A DNA stretch of 64,000 nucleotides, taken from NCBI GenBank assembly GCA_900316285.1, contig ONCG01000008.1:1-64000 (forward strand), in the 5' to 3' direction. This stretch comes from an uncultured Prevotellaceae bacterium (lineage in GTDB: Bacteria; Bacteroidota; Bacteroidia; Bacteroidales; Bacteroidaceae). Each line of letters starts with the position of its first letter. The first letter of the stretch is position 1. Below, one piece after another: positions 26,388 to 34,112 of the stretch. A program made the position numbers and the translations under genes. Under the pieces are notes generated by a model. It had not been told where the DNA came from. It was given only the letters and a program-made list of their open reading frames with translations, and made no database searches.

Positions 26388-26942
26388 TTACAACTTTCTG
26401 ACCACTCGGCAGGGATTGCCTACGGCGATGCAGCCGTCTGGAATATCATTGACGACAACCGATCCAGCACCAATGGTGACGTTGTCGCCAATTTTTATAC
26501 CTGGCAGAATGGTCACGCTGCCACCAATCCACACATTGTTGCCAATGGTGACGGGGAGTGCCCACTCACGGCGCGAGTTGCGCTCCACGGGGTCGGTGCT
26601 GTGACAGGCGGTATAGATGCTCACGTTGGGTCCGATGAAGCAGTCGTCGCCAATGGTGACGGGCGCCTCATCGAGCACGGTGAAGTTGAAGTTAGCGAAG
26701 AAGCGGCGCCCCACGCTAATCTGCTTGCCGTAGTCGCAGTAGAACGGCTGGTTGATGATGATCTGGTCGTCGGCCACATGCCCGAGCAACTGCTTGAGCA
26801 TACGCCGTTTCGCCTCGTTGTCGGTTGGGCGCAGCAGGTTGTAGTCGTGAATGATGTCCTTCACGGCATTCAGCTCTCGCAGCAATTCTTCGTCGACAGC
26901 CGAATACAATTCACCAGCCAACATTTTCTCTTTCTCGGTCAT
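26388..26942 (-). CDS. Sugar O-acetyltransferase (maltose/galactoside acetyltransferase type)
   Basis: A 184-residue acetyl-CoA-dependent acetyltransferase with a left-handed beta-helix. The N-terminal MTEKEKMLAGELY...VDEELLREL helix is the MaC domain of maltose/galactoside acetyltransferases. Hexapeptide turns follow (VTIGDDCFIGPNVSIYTACH, VTIGNNVWIGGSVTILPG, VTIGAGSVV). TACHSTDP carries the catalytic His. It acetylates free or glucosyl sugars, possibly for detoxification. It is a lone gene between repeats. Confidence 0.9.
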   Translation of the reverse strand: MTEKEKMLAGELYSAVDEELLRELNAVKDIIHDYNLLRPTDNEAKRRMLKQLLGHVADDQIIINQPFYCDYGKQISVGRRFFANFNFTVLDEAPVTIGDDCFIGPNVSIYTACHSTDPVERNSRREWALPVTIGNNVWIGGSVTILPGIKIGDNVTIGAGSVVVNDIPDGCIAVGNPCRVVRKL

Positions 26943-26950
26943 TGTATGTA

Positions 26951-27007
26951 AAGTGTAAAGAGCCTACGGCTCGTGTAATGTGTAAAGACGCTGCGCGTCG
27001 TGTAATC
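26951..27007. repeat. Small-palindrome module with GTGTAAAG linkers
   Basis: GAGCC-tac-GGCTC (26960-26972) and GACGC-tgc-GCGTC (26987-26999) have 5-bp arms and 3-nt loops and are separated by GTGTAA linkers. The architecture is the same as at 30-126, 58038-58117 and 63531-63570, with different arm sequences. Confidence 0.7.
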
Positions 27008-27057
27008 CCCCACGCATCACACCCCTACGGATGGATGATTCATCGCAACCTCATCGC

Positions 27058-27147
27058 TACCACCCCTAACCCCTCCTCCCCGGAGGAGGGGAGTACGCTG
27101 GGTGTTCGTTGCCTGTTGTTCGGGCAGACACGGGGGGCTGCCCCTAC
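27058..27147. repeat. Two repeat copies: CTACCACCCC arm and GGGCAGAC hairpin
   Basis: ACCACCCCTAACCCCTCCT with a GGAGGAGGGG stem (27059-27092) is one arm of the MITE-like family. At 27121-27147 lies a copy of the GGGCAGACACGG repeat with one difference from 3609-3635. The rest of 26943-27202 holds no gene. Confidence 0.7.
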
Positions 27148-27202
27148 GGATGGATGCAAACGCAGGCGTGGGTAATCACAATTATAAATTATAAATTGTC
27201 AA

Positions 27203-28321
27203 TTATTTCGTTCCCACGATCTTCGTCTTCGGCAACGTGGCATTGCGGCGACGCACCACCGTGACCACACTCTGCGCCAGCGCGAGGAAGGCCTGACCCG
27301 ACAAATTGTCGGATCGGAGGGCAGTGGGTGTTCCCTGGTCGCCATCGTCGCAGATGCTCTGCACGATGGGAATCTGAGCGAGCAACGGCACCTGCATCTC
27401 CTCGGCCAGCTGCTTGCAGCCCTCGCGGCCAAAGAGGTAGTAGCGGTTCTCGGGCAGCTCGGCAGGCGTGAACCACGCCATGTTCTCCACCAATCCCAGG
27501 ATGGGCACGTTCACCTTGTCGTTGCGATACATGTCAATACCCTTACGGGCATCGGCCAGCGCCACTTGCTGTGGTGTCGACACGATGATGGCACCCGTGA
27601 TGGCGAGTGTCTGCAGGAGCGTCAGGTGGATGTCGCTCGTGCCCGGCGGCGTGTCGAGAATCAGGTAGTCGAGAGCACCCCAGTCGGCATCGCCGATGAG
27701 CTGCTTCAGCGCCCCTGTGGCCATACCGCCGCGCCAGAGCGTTGCCGTCTGCGGGTCAACGAAGAAACCTATGCTCAGCAGCTTCACGCCATACTTCTCA
27801 ACGGGAACAATCAGGTCGCGACCATCCTTGTTGATGGCATACGGACGGGCATCCTCCACGCCGAACATCTTTGTCATCGACGGACCGAAGATGTCGCAGT
27901 CCAACAATCCCACGCGGTAGCCCAGCCGAGCCAGCGCGATGGCGAGGTTTGCCGACACCGTAGACTTGCCCACACCGCCCTTGCCTGAGCTCACGGCGAT
28001 GATGTTCTCCACCTCGGGCAGCAGCTTGTCGACCGACGGCCGCGCTGCCTTCTTGAACTCGGTCTCTATCTCCACCTCCACGTCCTTGCCACAATAGTAC
28101 TTGATGGCAGCCTCGGCGGCCTTCACCGTAGAGCGCAGGAACGGGTCGGTGTCGCGTTCGAACAGCAGCACCACCTTTGTACTCCACACACCGCGCTCGC
28201 GGTCGAAGCCCACGCTGGGCGTGTCGGCCACCATCTCGCTCTCCACGAGGTTCTTCTTCGTACCGGCATACGTCACCGTAGCCAGTGCTTCCATCACTTT
28301 CTTCGGATAGATTGCTTCCAT
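27203..28321 (-). CDS. mrp: Mrp/NBP35-type P-loop ATPase, Fe-S carrier
   Basis: A 372-residue cytoplasmic ATPase of the Mrp/ApbC family that carries and transfers iron-sulfur clusters. An N-terminal DUF59/MIP18 domain (about 1-85) precedes the deviant Walker A GKGGVGKST near residue 113 and the LDTPPGTSDIHL stretch. Unusually, the usual CxxC pair for cluster binding is not visible: the region after ENMAWF reads TPAELPENRYYLFG, with only a single Cys soon after. Cluster binding may therefore differ. It is divergent from comF with overlapping promoters. Confidence 0.92.
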   Translation of the reverse strand: MEAIYPKKVMEALATVTYAGTKKNLVESEMVADTPSVGFDRERGVWSTKVVLLFERDTDPFLRSTVKAAEAAIKYYCGKDVEVEIETEFKKAARPSVDKLLPEVENIIAVSSGKGGVGKSTVSANLAIALARLGYRVGLLDCDIFGPSMTKMFGVEDARPYAINKDGRDLIVPVEKYGVKLLSIGFFVDPQTATLWRGGMATGALKQLIGDADWGALDYLILDTPPGTSDIHLTLLQTLAITGAIIVSTPQQVALADARKGIDMYRNDKVNVPILGLVENMAWFTPAELPENRYYLFGREGCKQLAEEMQVPLLAQIPIVQSICDDGDQGTPTALRSDNLSGQAFLALAQSVVTVVRRRNATLPKTKIVGTK

Positions 28322-28349
28322 ATCTTGTTATAATTTTGTTTTTCCAGTG

Positions 28350-28357
28350 CAAAAGTA
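28350..28357 (-). promoter_or_regulatory. -7 element of the mrp promoter
   Basis: On the minus strand this reads TACTTTTG followed by CA, 28 nt before the mrp ATG. Confidence 0.6.
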
Positions 28358-28380
28358 ATGCTTTTTTCGCAATATTTTCG

Positions 28381-28388
28381 TATTTTTG
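28381..28388 (+). promoter_or_regulatory. -7 element of the comF promoter
   Basis: TATTTTTG followed by CA lies 18 nt before ATG 28407. It overlaps the first codons of a longer open frame starting at 28386, which is therefore not used. Confidence 0.65.
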
Positions 28389-28406
28389 CATAGAAATCTG
28401 CTCGGA

Positions 28407-29123
28407 ATGACGAAAAATGATGAACATCAGACTGGTTTCTTGACTCGTGTGGAGGACATGGTAGCACCGCGATTCTGCGTGGGCTGCCGCTATCGGCTCT
28501 CCGAGTGCGAGCAGTTCGTCTGCACCGACTGCCTGCAGAAGACTGAGCGCACCGACTTCGCCCGGCACCCCACCGACAACCTCATGGCACGCATGCTGTG
28601 GGCACGCACCAATGTGCAACGGGCAGCAACCGCCTTCCACTATCGTCCCTCGTCGGCGCTGAGCTTTGCCATTCAGGAGCTGAAGTACAACCATAAGCCC
28701 GAGCTCGCCCGATACATCGGACAGCTTGCGGCCAAGGAGCTCATTCGCTCCGATTTCCTTGAAGACATCGATGCCTTCGTGCCCGTTCCCATCACACGCG
28801 AGCGATGCCTTGAGCGCGGCTACAACCAAAGCCTGCTCATCGCCGAGGGCATGCGTGACGTCACGGGCATTCCCATCCTGAACGAAGTGCTCGAGCGCAC
28901 ATTCTTCCTGAAGAGTCAGACACAAATGAGCATGCTGCAGCGACAAACGAACGTGGCAGGCGCCTTCCGCCTCGCCGACGGCGAAGCCCTGCGCAACAAG
29001 CACGTCCTCCTCGTCGACGACGTGATGACCACCGGTGCCACCATGAGTGCCTGCTGCCTGGAGCTGCAGCAAGCCCCCGACGTCCGCGTCAGCGTGTTCG
29101 CCCTTGCCCTCACCCAATTATGA
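28407..29123 (+). CDS. comF: ComF-family phosphoribosyltransferase-like protein
   Basis: A 238-residue cytoplasmic protein of the ComF/GntX family, linked to DNA uptake or amino-acid/nucleotide salvage depending on species. The N-terminal zinc-binding cysteines are CVGCRYRL and CEQFVCTDC. The C-terminal phosphoribosyltransferase fold has the PRPP loop VLLVDDVMTTGATM. CLERGYNQS is the family's central motif. The start follows from the promoter position. No other competence gene is adjacent. Confidence 0.88.
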   Translation: MTKNDEHQTGFLTRVEDMVAPRFCVGCRYRLSECEQFVCTDCLQKTERTDFARHPTDNLMARMLWARTNVQRAATAFHYRPSSALSFAIQELKYNHKPELARYIGQLAAKELIRSDFLEDIDAFVPVPITRERCLERGYNQSLLIAEGMRDVTGIPILNEVLERTFFLKSQTQMSMLQRQTNVAGAFRLADGEALRNKHVLLVDDVMTTGATMSACCLELQQAPDVRVSVFALALTQL

Positions 29124-29142
29124 ACGTGGAGCCCCTCTAAAA

Positions 29143-29281
29143 TTGCATATTTATACATTTTGGGCAAACAAGCTAAAATGTATATTTATGCATAAGGAAA
29201 ATTCATAAATAAACGGTGTCGCGAAATGCGACACCACCCTTATGAAGAACCTGCACCCCTAAACAGGGTGGTGATTTGCAG
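29143..29281. repeat. Cluster of hairpins after comF
   Basis: An imperfect A/T-rich inverted repeat (GCATATTTATACATTTT at 29145-29161, near-mirrored at 29175-29191) is followed by GGTGTCGC-gaaat-GCGACACC (29215-29235) and CACCACCCT (29232-29240) / AGGGTGGTG (29265-29273). The set could terminate comF transcription. No gene is present. Confidence 0.6.
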
Positions 29282-29333
29282 GTCACCATCCCCCTCTTCC
29301 TAACACCCCCTTTCTTACACAGTGGTACAGTTA

Positions 29334-29523
29334 GTACAGATGGCAGTTATATTATGGACCACATCACGGCACCGAAAAGGGGTAATAGAATACTTACTAT
29401 TTATATATAATATAAATATTATATATATAATAGTAAAAATTATTACTTATAGTTTTTATCAAAAATCGGCGCGAATAGCCCATCATACCCCCTCGCCAAA
29501 ATAACTGCCATCTGCCATCTGTA
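29334..29523. mobile_element. Candidate MITE with 17-bp terminal inverted repeats
   Basis: GTACAGATGGCAGTTAT (29334-29350) is matched at the other end by ATAACTGCCATCTG (29501-29514), then a CCATCT duplication and GTAC to 29524. The 150-bp interior is A/T-rich with its own palindromic TATATAAT stretch (about 29400-29430). There is no transposase, so any movement would be non-autonomous. Short open frames across it are not credible genes. Confidence 0.55.
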
Positions 29524-29591
29524 CCAAATGCAAAATTGAAGACAAGCGAAAGACTGCTGCACACCTGCATTTTCAGAGAAATAGCAAAGGT

Positions 29592-29629
29592 CCCGAAAGT
29601 GCAGTTTTTGTCCCCGAAAGTGCAGTTTT
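29592..29629 (+). repeat. Duplicated CCCGAAAGTGCAGTTTT
   Basis: The 17-mer occurs at 29592-29608 and 29613-29629 (period 21), directly upstream of an orphan promoter. Confidence 0.75.
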
Positions 29630-29641
29630 CCCTACTTACGG

Positions 29642-29673
29642 TTTGGAAGTTTCAAAAATTTTTCGTATCTTTG
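29642..29673 (+). promoter_or_regulatory. Perfect consensus promoter without an assigned gene
   Basis: TTTG (29642-29645), exactly 20 nt, and TATCTTTG (29666-29673) match the consensus fully. The next annotated gene starts at 30078 and has its own -7 element (30041-30048). The transcript could be a small RNA or the 36-codon frame at 29676. Confidence 0.65.
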
Positions 29674-29675
29674 CA

Positions 29676-29786
29676 ATGCATTTGAGAAGCATCGACAACG
29701 ACGTTTTCGCGTCCAAAATTGACCGGTCAGGATGCCGAATCCGCCCACGCCGCTCTCCCAACTGCACAAAACAATATGAATCATGA
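29676..29786 (+). CDS. Possible 36-codon small ORF
   Basis: An ATG 3 nt after the orphan -7 element opens a 36-residue frame starting MHLRSIDNDVF and ending at TGA 29784-29786. It would be leaderless. It is basic in the second half, with no recognised motif. It may equally be the remnant of a lost gene. Confidence 0.2.
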   Translation: MHLRSIDNDVFASKIDRSGCRIRPRRSPNCTKQYES

Positions 29787-29869
29787 AACCTTTAACCGTA
29801 AACCACACACACCCACCAAACAATAATGAATCCATCGCCCGCACCACCAACGAATCCCACCACACAGAA

Positions 29870-29896
29870 CGGGCAGACACAGGGGGCTGCCCCCAC
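29870..29896 (+). repeat. GGGCAGAC hairpin repeat (diverged copy)
   Basis: It matches 3609-3635 with several substitutions, keeping the GGGCAGACAC and CTGCCC blocks. Confidence 0.6.
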
Positions 29897-29902
29897 ACGT
29901 GT

Positions 29903-29981
29903 GGAGCATAGCTCCAGTGCATACGGAGCATAGCTCTACATCCTACGGAGCATGCCTCCTTATCCTACGGAGCATAGCTCT
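29903..29981 (+). repeat. Array of four 22-bp palindromic units (GGAGCATAGCTCC type)
   Basis: GGAGCAtaGCTCC-like palindromes begin at 29903, 29925, 29947 and 29969, each exactly 22 bp apart, with linkers such as ATCCTAC. The same unit type and period form a ten-unit array at 51881-52096. Confidence 0.85.
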
Positions 29982-30040
29982 ATATACTAACAAAATGTAA
30001 AAACGGCGGGCATCTGACACGAATTCCAGTTTTTTTCACT

Positions 30041-30048
30041 ATCTTTGC
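30041..30048 (+). promoter_or_regulatory. -7 element of the DUF362 gene
   Basis: TATCTTTG followed by CA lies 29 nt before ATG 30078. No -33 match is seen at the right spacing. Confidence 0.6.
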
Positions 30049-30077
30049 AAGATAATCATCATAAAACGAACACTCTC

Positions 30078-31088
30078 ATGAAAAGAGTACTATTCGCAAT
30101 GACGCTGCTTTGGGCAACCATTCTCCTGGCAGCATGCACACAGAACAAGCAGACGGCAGAAGGCGCTAACGCTGCCGACTCTGCCCAGACGGGCAAGGCC
30201 ACCGTCTACGTGACGCGCAACATCACACCGGAGGCTCTGGTGAAGATCTACGAGGCACTGGGCCGCAAAGCCGAGGGACGCGTAGCCGTGAAGATTTCCA
30301 CCGGCGAGTCGGGCAACCCGAACTACCTGAAGCCTGAGCTCATCGGACTGCTGGTGGACCAGGTGAACGGCACCATCGTGGAGTGCAACACCGCCTACGA
30401 AGGCCGCCGCAACACCTTCGAGGCTCATTGGCAGACCATCAAGGAGCACGGCTTCACACCCCGCTTCAAGGTGGACCTGATGGACGAGGAGGGTGAGTTC
30501 AACATCCCCGTGAAGGACTCCACGCACATCAAGTACGACATCGTGGGCTCGCACCTGAAGAACTACGACTTCATGATCAACCTCGCACACTTCAAGGGAC
30601 ACCCGATGGGCGGTCTGGGCGGTGTGCTGAAGAACGCGAGCATCGGCGTGGCATCGGCCAACGGCAAGGCGAACATCCACACGGCAGGCTATCAGCAGGT
30701 GGTGGAAGGGCTGTGGAACCACGTGGAGAATCAGGACGGCTTCCTGGAGTCGATGGCTGCAGCTGCACAGGCCGTGCACGACTACTTCGGTGAGGGCAAG
30801 CGCGTCGTCTACATTGCCGTGATGAACAACATGACCGTCGACTGCGACTGCGTGGCAACGCCTGAGCCCGTGAAGCTGAAGGACTACGGCATCCTCGCCT
30901 CCCTCGACCCCGTGGCACTCGACCAGGCATGCGTCGACATCGTCTTCAACATGCAGGCCAGCGAGGACAACGACAACCGACCGCTCATCGAGCGCATCAA
31001 CCAGCAACACGGCATCCACACCATTGAGTGGGCCGAGAAAATCGGTCTGGGCACACGCCAGTACGACCTGGTGAGCATCGACGAATAA
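30078..31088 (+). CDS. DUF362-domain lipoprotein
   Basis: A 336-residue exported lipoprotein. The signal peptide MKRVLFAMTLLWATILLAAC ends in a lipobox with the modified Cys at 20. The rest matches the DUF362 domain (RVAVKISTGESGNPNYLKPEL, NLAHFKGHPMGGLGGVLKN, LDPVALDQACVDIVF). No 4Fe-4S ferredoxin motif, which some DUF362 proteins carry, is present. The biochemical role of this domain is not established to my knowledge. The upstream in-frame ATG (30045) lies inside the -7 element and is not used. Confidence 0.85.
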   Translation: MKRVLFAMTLLWATILLAACTQNKQTAEGANAADSAQTGKATVYVTRNITPEALVKIYEALGRKAEGRVAVKISTGESGNPNYLKPELIGLLVDQVNGTIVECNTAYEGRRNTFEAHWQTIKEHGFTPRFKVDLMDEEGEFNIPVKDSTHIKYDIVGSHLKNYDFMINLAHFKGHPMGGLGGVLKNASIGVASANGKANIHTAGYQQVVEGLWNHVENQDGFLESMAAAAQAVHDYFGEGKRVVYIAVMNNMTVDCDCVATPEPVKLKDYGILASLDPVALDQACVDIVFNMQASEDNDNRPLIERINQQHGIHTIEWAEKIGLGTRQYDLVSIDE

Positions 31089-31136
31089 GGAGCATCTGCT
31101 CTGCCTTTTGCAAGAACTAAAAACAAAGCAACTCGA

Positions 31137-33689
31137 ATGAAACGACTGTTCTCTATCATATTGGCTATCTGGGCGTGCAACACGCTGTTGCATGCAGGTT
31201 CTCTTGTGTGGTTCGACGGCCATTCGCACGTGGGCTATGTGGCACAATCGCACTATTCGCCCGTCGTGGAAATTGCTCTCAACATGTTCAGCGAGGACAT
31301 GCTGGCGGTGACCGGACAGCGCGCGAAAGCCGATGCCAAGGGACGGTTGGAGATCATCGAGCTGAGCGAGCTCACAAACAAGGAGTTCAAGAAGCTGCAG
31401 AAGCGCAAACTGCCCTATCAGAAGGTCATCGCACGGAAGGACGCGTTCTACATCGGAGTGCACAACGGACACCTCGTGGTGATGGGCGACGAAGGGCGCG
31501 GCACGGCCTACGGCATCCTGGAGCTCTCGCGAATGGCGGGTGTGTCGCCCTGGATATGGTGGGGCGACGTGGTGCCACAGAAGCGCAAGCGGCTGGAGGT
31601 GGACGACCGCTTCGCCACGCTGCAGCAGCCATCGGTGGAGTTCCGCGGCATCTTCATCAACGACGAAGACTTTAGCCTGCGCCCCTGGGCAGGCGGCGAC
31701 ATCGGTCCGAAGACCTACGAGAAGCTGTTCGAGCTGCTGCTGCGTCTGCGTGCCAACACCATCTGGCCAGCTATGCACGAGGGCACAACGGCCTTTTTCC
31801 AGAAGAAGGGAAACCGCGAGCTGGCACGCAAGTTCGACATCTACGTGGGCTCGAGTCATTGCGAGCCGATGCTGCGCAACAACGTCGCCGAATGGAACAC
31901 GAAGCGACTGGGCGACTACAACTTCTTCACCAACCGCCAGCGCGTGCTCGGCTACTGGCAGGAGCGCGTCGACGAAACCCGCGACATGCAGGCCATCTAC
32001 ACGCTGGGCATGCGTGGCATTCACGACGGTGCGATGGAAGGTGCACAGACGATGGAACAAAAAGTGAAAGGCCTCACCGACGTCATCAGCGAACAATACA
32101 AGATGCTGACTCCCGTTGCCTCTCCATCGCCTGCAGCGAAGGAAACAAAGAAAAGCCAGACTGCAGGAGCAACGTCAAAAGCCTCCCCTACGGCGGGAGG
32201 TTCGAAGAGGGCTCCAATGGTGTTCATTCCCTACAAGGAGGTGCTCGACATCTATGAGAACGGCGTACGCGTACCCGACGACGTGATGCTCATGTGGTGC
32301 GACGACAACTACGGCTACCTCACGCGTCTGCCCGACTCGCTGGAGCAGCGGCGCAAGGGTGGTCACGGCATCTACTACCACCTGTCGTACTGGGGACGTC
32401 CACACGACTATCTGTGGCTCTCCACCACGCAGCCGGGCCTGCTCTACCACGAGATGTCGACCGCCTATCAGGAGGGAGCACGCCGAATGTGGATTGCCAA
32501 CGTCCACGACCCGAAGGTGGCGGCCTATCAGCTGTCGCTGTTCCTCGATATGGCGTGGAACTTTAACAAAGTAGCAGGGCAACAAAGTAACAAAGCAACA
32601 GGGTTGGACCATCACCTCGAATCGTGGCTCGCCGAGCAGTTCGGCAAGGAATGCGGCCACAAGCTGTTGCCCGTGATGCGCAAGTTCTATGAGCTCACGG
32701 CAGTCAGAAAGCCGGAGTTCATGGGATGGAGCCAGGTGGAACTCGACAAGAAGAAATACCAGCGTGGACTATCGCCAGCGGGCGACACGGAGTTCAATGC
32801 CCTTGCCTTCGGCAACGAGCTGGAGCGCTATTTGGGTGAATACAACGAGCTGCGCCAACTGGTGGAGAACATCGAGAAGCTGATTCGTCCTGAGCTGAAA
32901 GACGCCTATTTCGCAGCCGTGAAGTATCCCATTTTTGCTGCTGCCGATATGGCCACGAAGCATCTGGAGGCTCAGGAGTCGCGACACATCGCCCGCAAGG
33001 AGTCGTTCCACAACGACAGCGAGGCACTGGGCTCGGCGGCACGCAGCATCAAGGCCCTGCGCGAGATGGAGGAGCTCACCGAATACTACAACAGCCAGAT
33101 GGCCGACGGAAAATGGGATGGACTGATGGCAATGGACCCGCGCCAGCTGCCGGTGTTCGGCCCGTGCGAACTGCCCGACAAGCTCAGCGAAGCGGAGATC
33201 AGCGAGTATGGACAGCCCGTGGAGTATGAGACGCAACCGCAGCTGGATGCCAACTGCGTGGCCCGTAATGCTGCCGACTACACTTCGGCCAGCGACGACG
33301 TAGAGATTGTGCCCATGCTCGGACACAGCATGAAGGCGGTGGCGCTGCCCAAGGGGGCTTCGCTCACCTATAAGTTCAACACCGTGAAGCGCGGCGAGGC
33401 CCGCTTCCGCGTGGCCGTCATCCCCACGCAGGCCACCGATCACGGCGGCATCCGCTTTGCCGTGAGCATCGATGGCGGCGAGAAACGGGTGTTCAGCCTT
33501 TCAGAGCCCTTCCGCTCAGAACGCTGGAAGACGCAGGTGCTGCGTGGTCAGGCCGTCCGCGAACTGACGCAGTATGTCGGTATGGGCACCCACACCCTCG
33601 TCATCGAAGCCCTCGACGACCACATCATCGTCGACCAGTGGCTCCTCGACTACAACCTCAAGCGCCAACACTACCGGTTCCCGTTGTAG
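31137..33689 (+). CDS. GH115 xylan alpha-1,2-glucuronidase, secreted (second copy)
   Basis: An 850-residue exported GH115 enzyme, 49 nt after the DUF362 gene. A signal peptide (MKRLFSIILAIWACNTLLHA) is followed by the family blocks SPWIWWGDVVP, RGIFINDEDFSLRPWA, LRLRANTIWPAMH, LGMRGIHDGAMEGA, and PYKEVLDIYENGVRVPDD to CDDNYGYL. A C-terminal beta-sandwich binds near 690-850. Two low-complexity insertions absent from the first GH115 are seen: Ser/Ala/Lys-rich residues about 322-360 and NKVAGQQSNKATG near 477-489. The insertions come from repeat-like DNA. It should remove glucuronosyl side chains from xylan. Confidence 0.92.
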   Translation: MKRLFSIILAIWACNTLLHAGSLVWFDGHSHVGYVAQSHYSPVVEIALNMFSEDMLAVTGQRAKADAKGRLEIIELSELTNKEFKKLQKRKLPYQKVIARKDAFYIGVHNGHLVVMGDEGRGTAYGILELSRMAGVSPWIWWGDVVPQKRKRLEVDDRFATLQQPSVEFRGIFINDEDFSLRPWAGGDIGPKTYEKLFELLLRLRANTIWPAMHEGTTAFFQKKGNRELARKFDIYVGSSHCEPMLRNNVAEWNTKRLGDYNFFTNRQRVLGYWQERVDETRDMQAIYTLGMRGIHDGAMEGAQTMEQKVKGLTDVISEQYKMLTPVASPSPAAKETKKSQTAGATSKASPTAGGSKRAPMVFIPYKEVLDIYENGVRVPDDVMLMWCDDNYGYLTRLPDSLEQRRKGGHGIYYHLSYWGRPHDYLWLSTTQPGLLYHEMSTAYQEGARRMWIANVHDPKVAAYQLSLFLDMAWNFNKVAGQQSNKATGLDHHLESWLAEQFGKECGHKLLPVMRKFYELTAVRKPEFMGWSQVELDKKKYQRGLSPAGDTEFNALAFGNELERYLGEYNELRQLVENIEKLIRPELKDAYFAAVKYPIFAAADMATKHLEAQESRHIARKESFHNDSEALGSAARSIKALREMEELTEYYNSQMADGKWDGLMAMDPRQLPVFGPCELPDKLSEAEISEYGQPVEYETQPQLDANCVARNAADYTSASDDVEIVPMLGHSMKAVALPKGASLTYKFNTVKRGEARFRVAVIPTQATDHGGIRFAVSIDGGEKRVFSLSEPFRSERWKTQVLRGQAVRELTQYVGMGTHTLVIEALDDHIIVDQWLLDYNLKRQHYRFPL
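32179..32203 (+). repeat. CCTCCC...GGGAGG palindrome inside the second GH115
   Basis: CCTCCC (32182-32187) pairs with GGGAGG (32195-32200) in the low-complexity insertion, resembling the C/G-rich intergenic repeats. It is read through in frame as SPTAGG. Confidence 0.45.
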
Positions 33690-33720
33690 TTTTGGAATTA
33701 CACGGAATTTAGCCTTGAGA

Positions 33721-33796
33721 ATGTAGGGACGCGACGTGTCGCGTAACTGGATTTAGCTTCTCCCCTCCAAAAACGCGGCACGCCGCGTCCCTACAT
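33721..33796. repeat. 76-bp element with 13-bp perfect terminal inverted repeats
   Basis: ATGTAGGGACGCG (33721-33733) is exactly inverted as CGCGTCCCTACAT (33784-33796). An inner palindrome GCGAC-gt-GTCGC lies at 33731-33742. A second, partly decayed copy lies at 35383-35466. Confidence 0.85.
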
Positions 33797-33862
33797 GTGG
33801 GGGCAAAAGTATAAAACGACCTATTTTTTTCATTAAAATGCAAGAAATAAAAAAAATATCGC

Positions 33863-33870
33863 TATCTTTG
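33863..33870 (+). promoter_or_regulatory. -7 element of the toxin-antitoxin operon
   Basis: TATCTTTG followed by CACC lies 33 nt before the antitoxin ATG. No exact -33 element is seen. Confidence 0.6.
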
Positions 33871-33903
33871 CACCGAAAGAAACTATCAAAATAAGAAACA
33901 ATT

Positions 33904-34107
33904 ATGGCTACTTATACTATAACCGTTAACGAACGCTCAACAAGTGGCAAAGCTTTGATGGCCTACCTCAAAGCTCTTGGGGTATTGGTACACAAAGTCT
34001 CTCCCAAAGAGAAAAGCAGCTACCTTCGCTCACAAGAAGACAAAAAGGCCGGGCGTATAGAAAAATTCTCGTCTTCAGAAGAAATGTTCGAATCATTAGG
34101 TATTTGA
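33904..34107 (+). CDS. Antitoxin of a YafQ-type toxin-antitoxin pair
   Basis: A 67-residue protein directly upstream of a YafQ-like toxin. The N-terminal beta strand TYTITVNERS with a helical GKALMAYLKALG segment, then a charged flexible C-terminus (KAGRIEKFSSSEEMFESLGI), is the usual layout of such antitoxins, where the tail wraps the toxin. I cannot place it in a named antitoxin family. It probably also represses its own promoter. Confidence 0.75.
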   Translation: MATYTITVNERSTSGKALMAYLKALGVLVHKVSPKEKSSYLRSQEDKKAGRIEKFSSSEEMFESLGI

Positions 34108-34112
34108 ATGCG

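Noticed and set aside
27798..29117. 439-codon open frame on the minus strand
   Set aside because: It crosses the comF gene and the divergent promoters and shifts frame relative to mrp. No motif is present.
29322..29504. 60-codon hydrophobic open frame on the plus strand
   Set aside because: It falls inside the A/T-rich candidate MITE; the Ile/Tyr run comes from a TATATAAT stretch.
30090..32096. 668-codon open frame on the minus strand
   Set aside because: It lies opposite the DUF362 and GH115 genes, both with clear domains. Long antisense frames arise here from the high G+C third positions of real genes, and its translation shows no domain.
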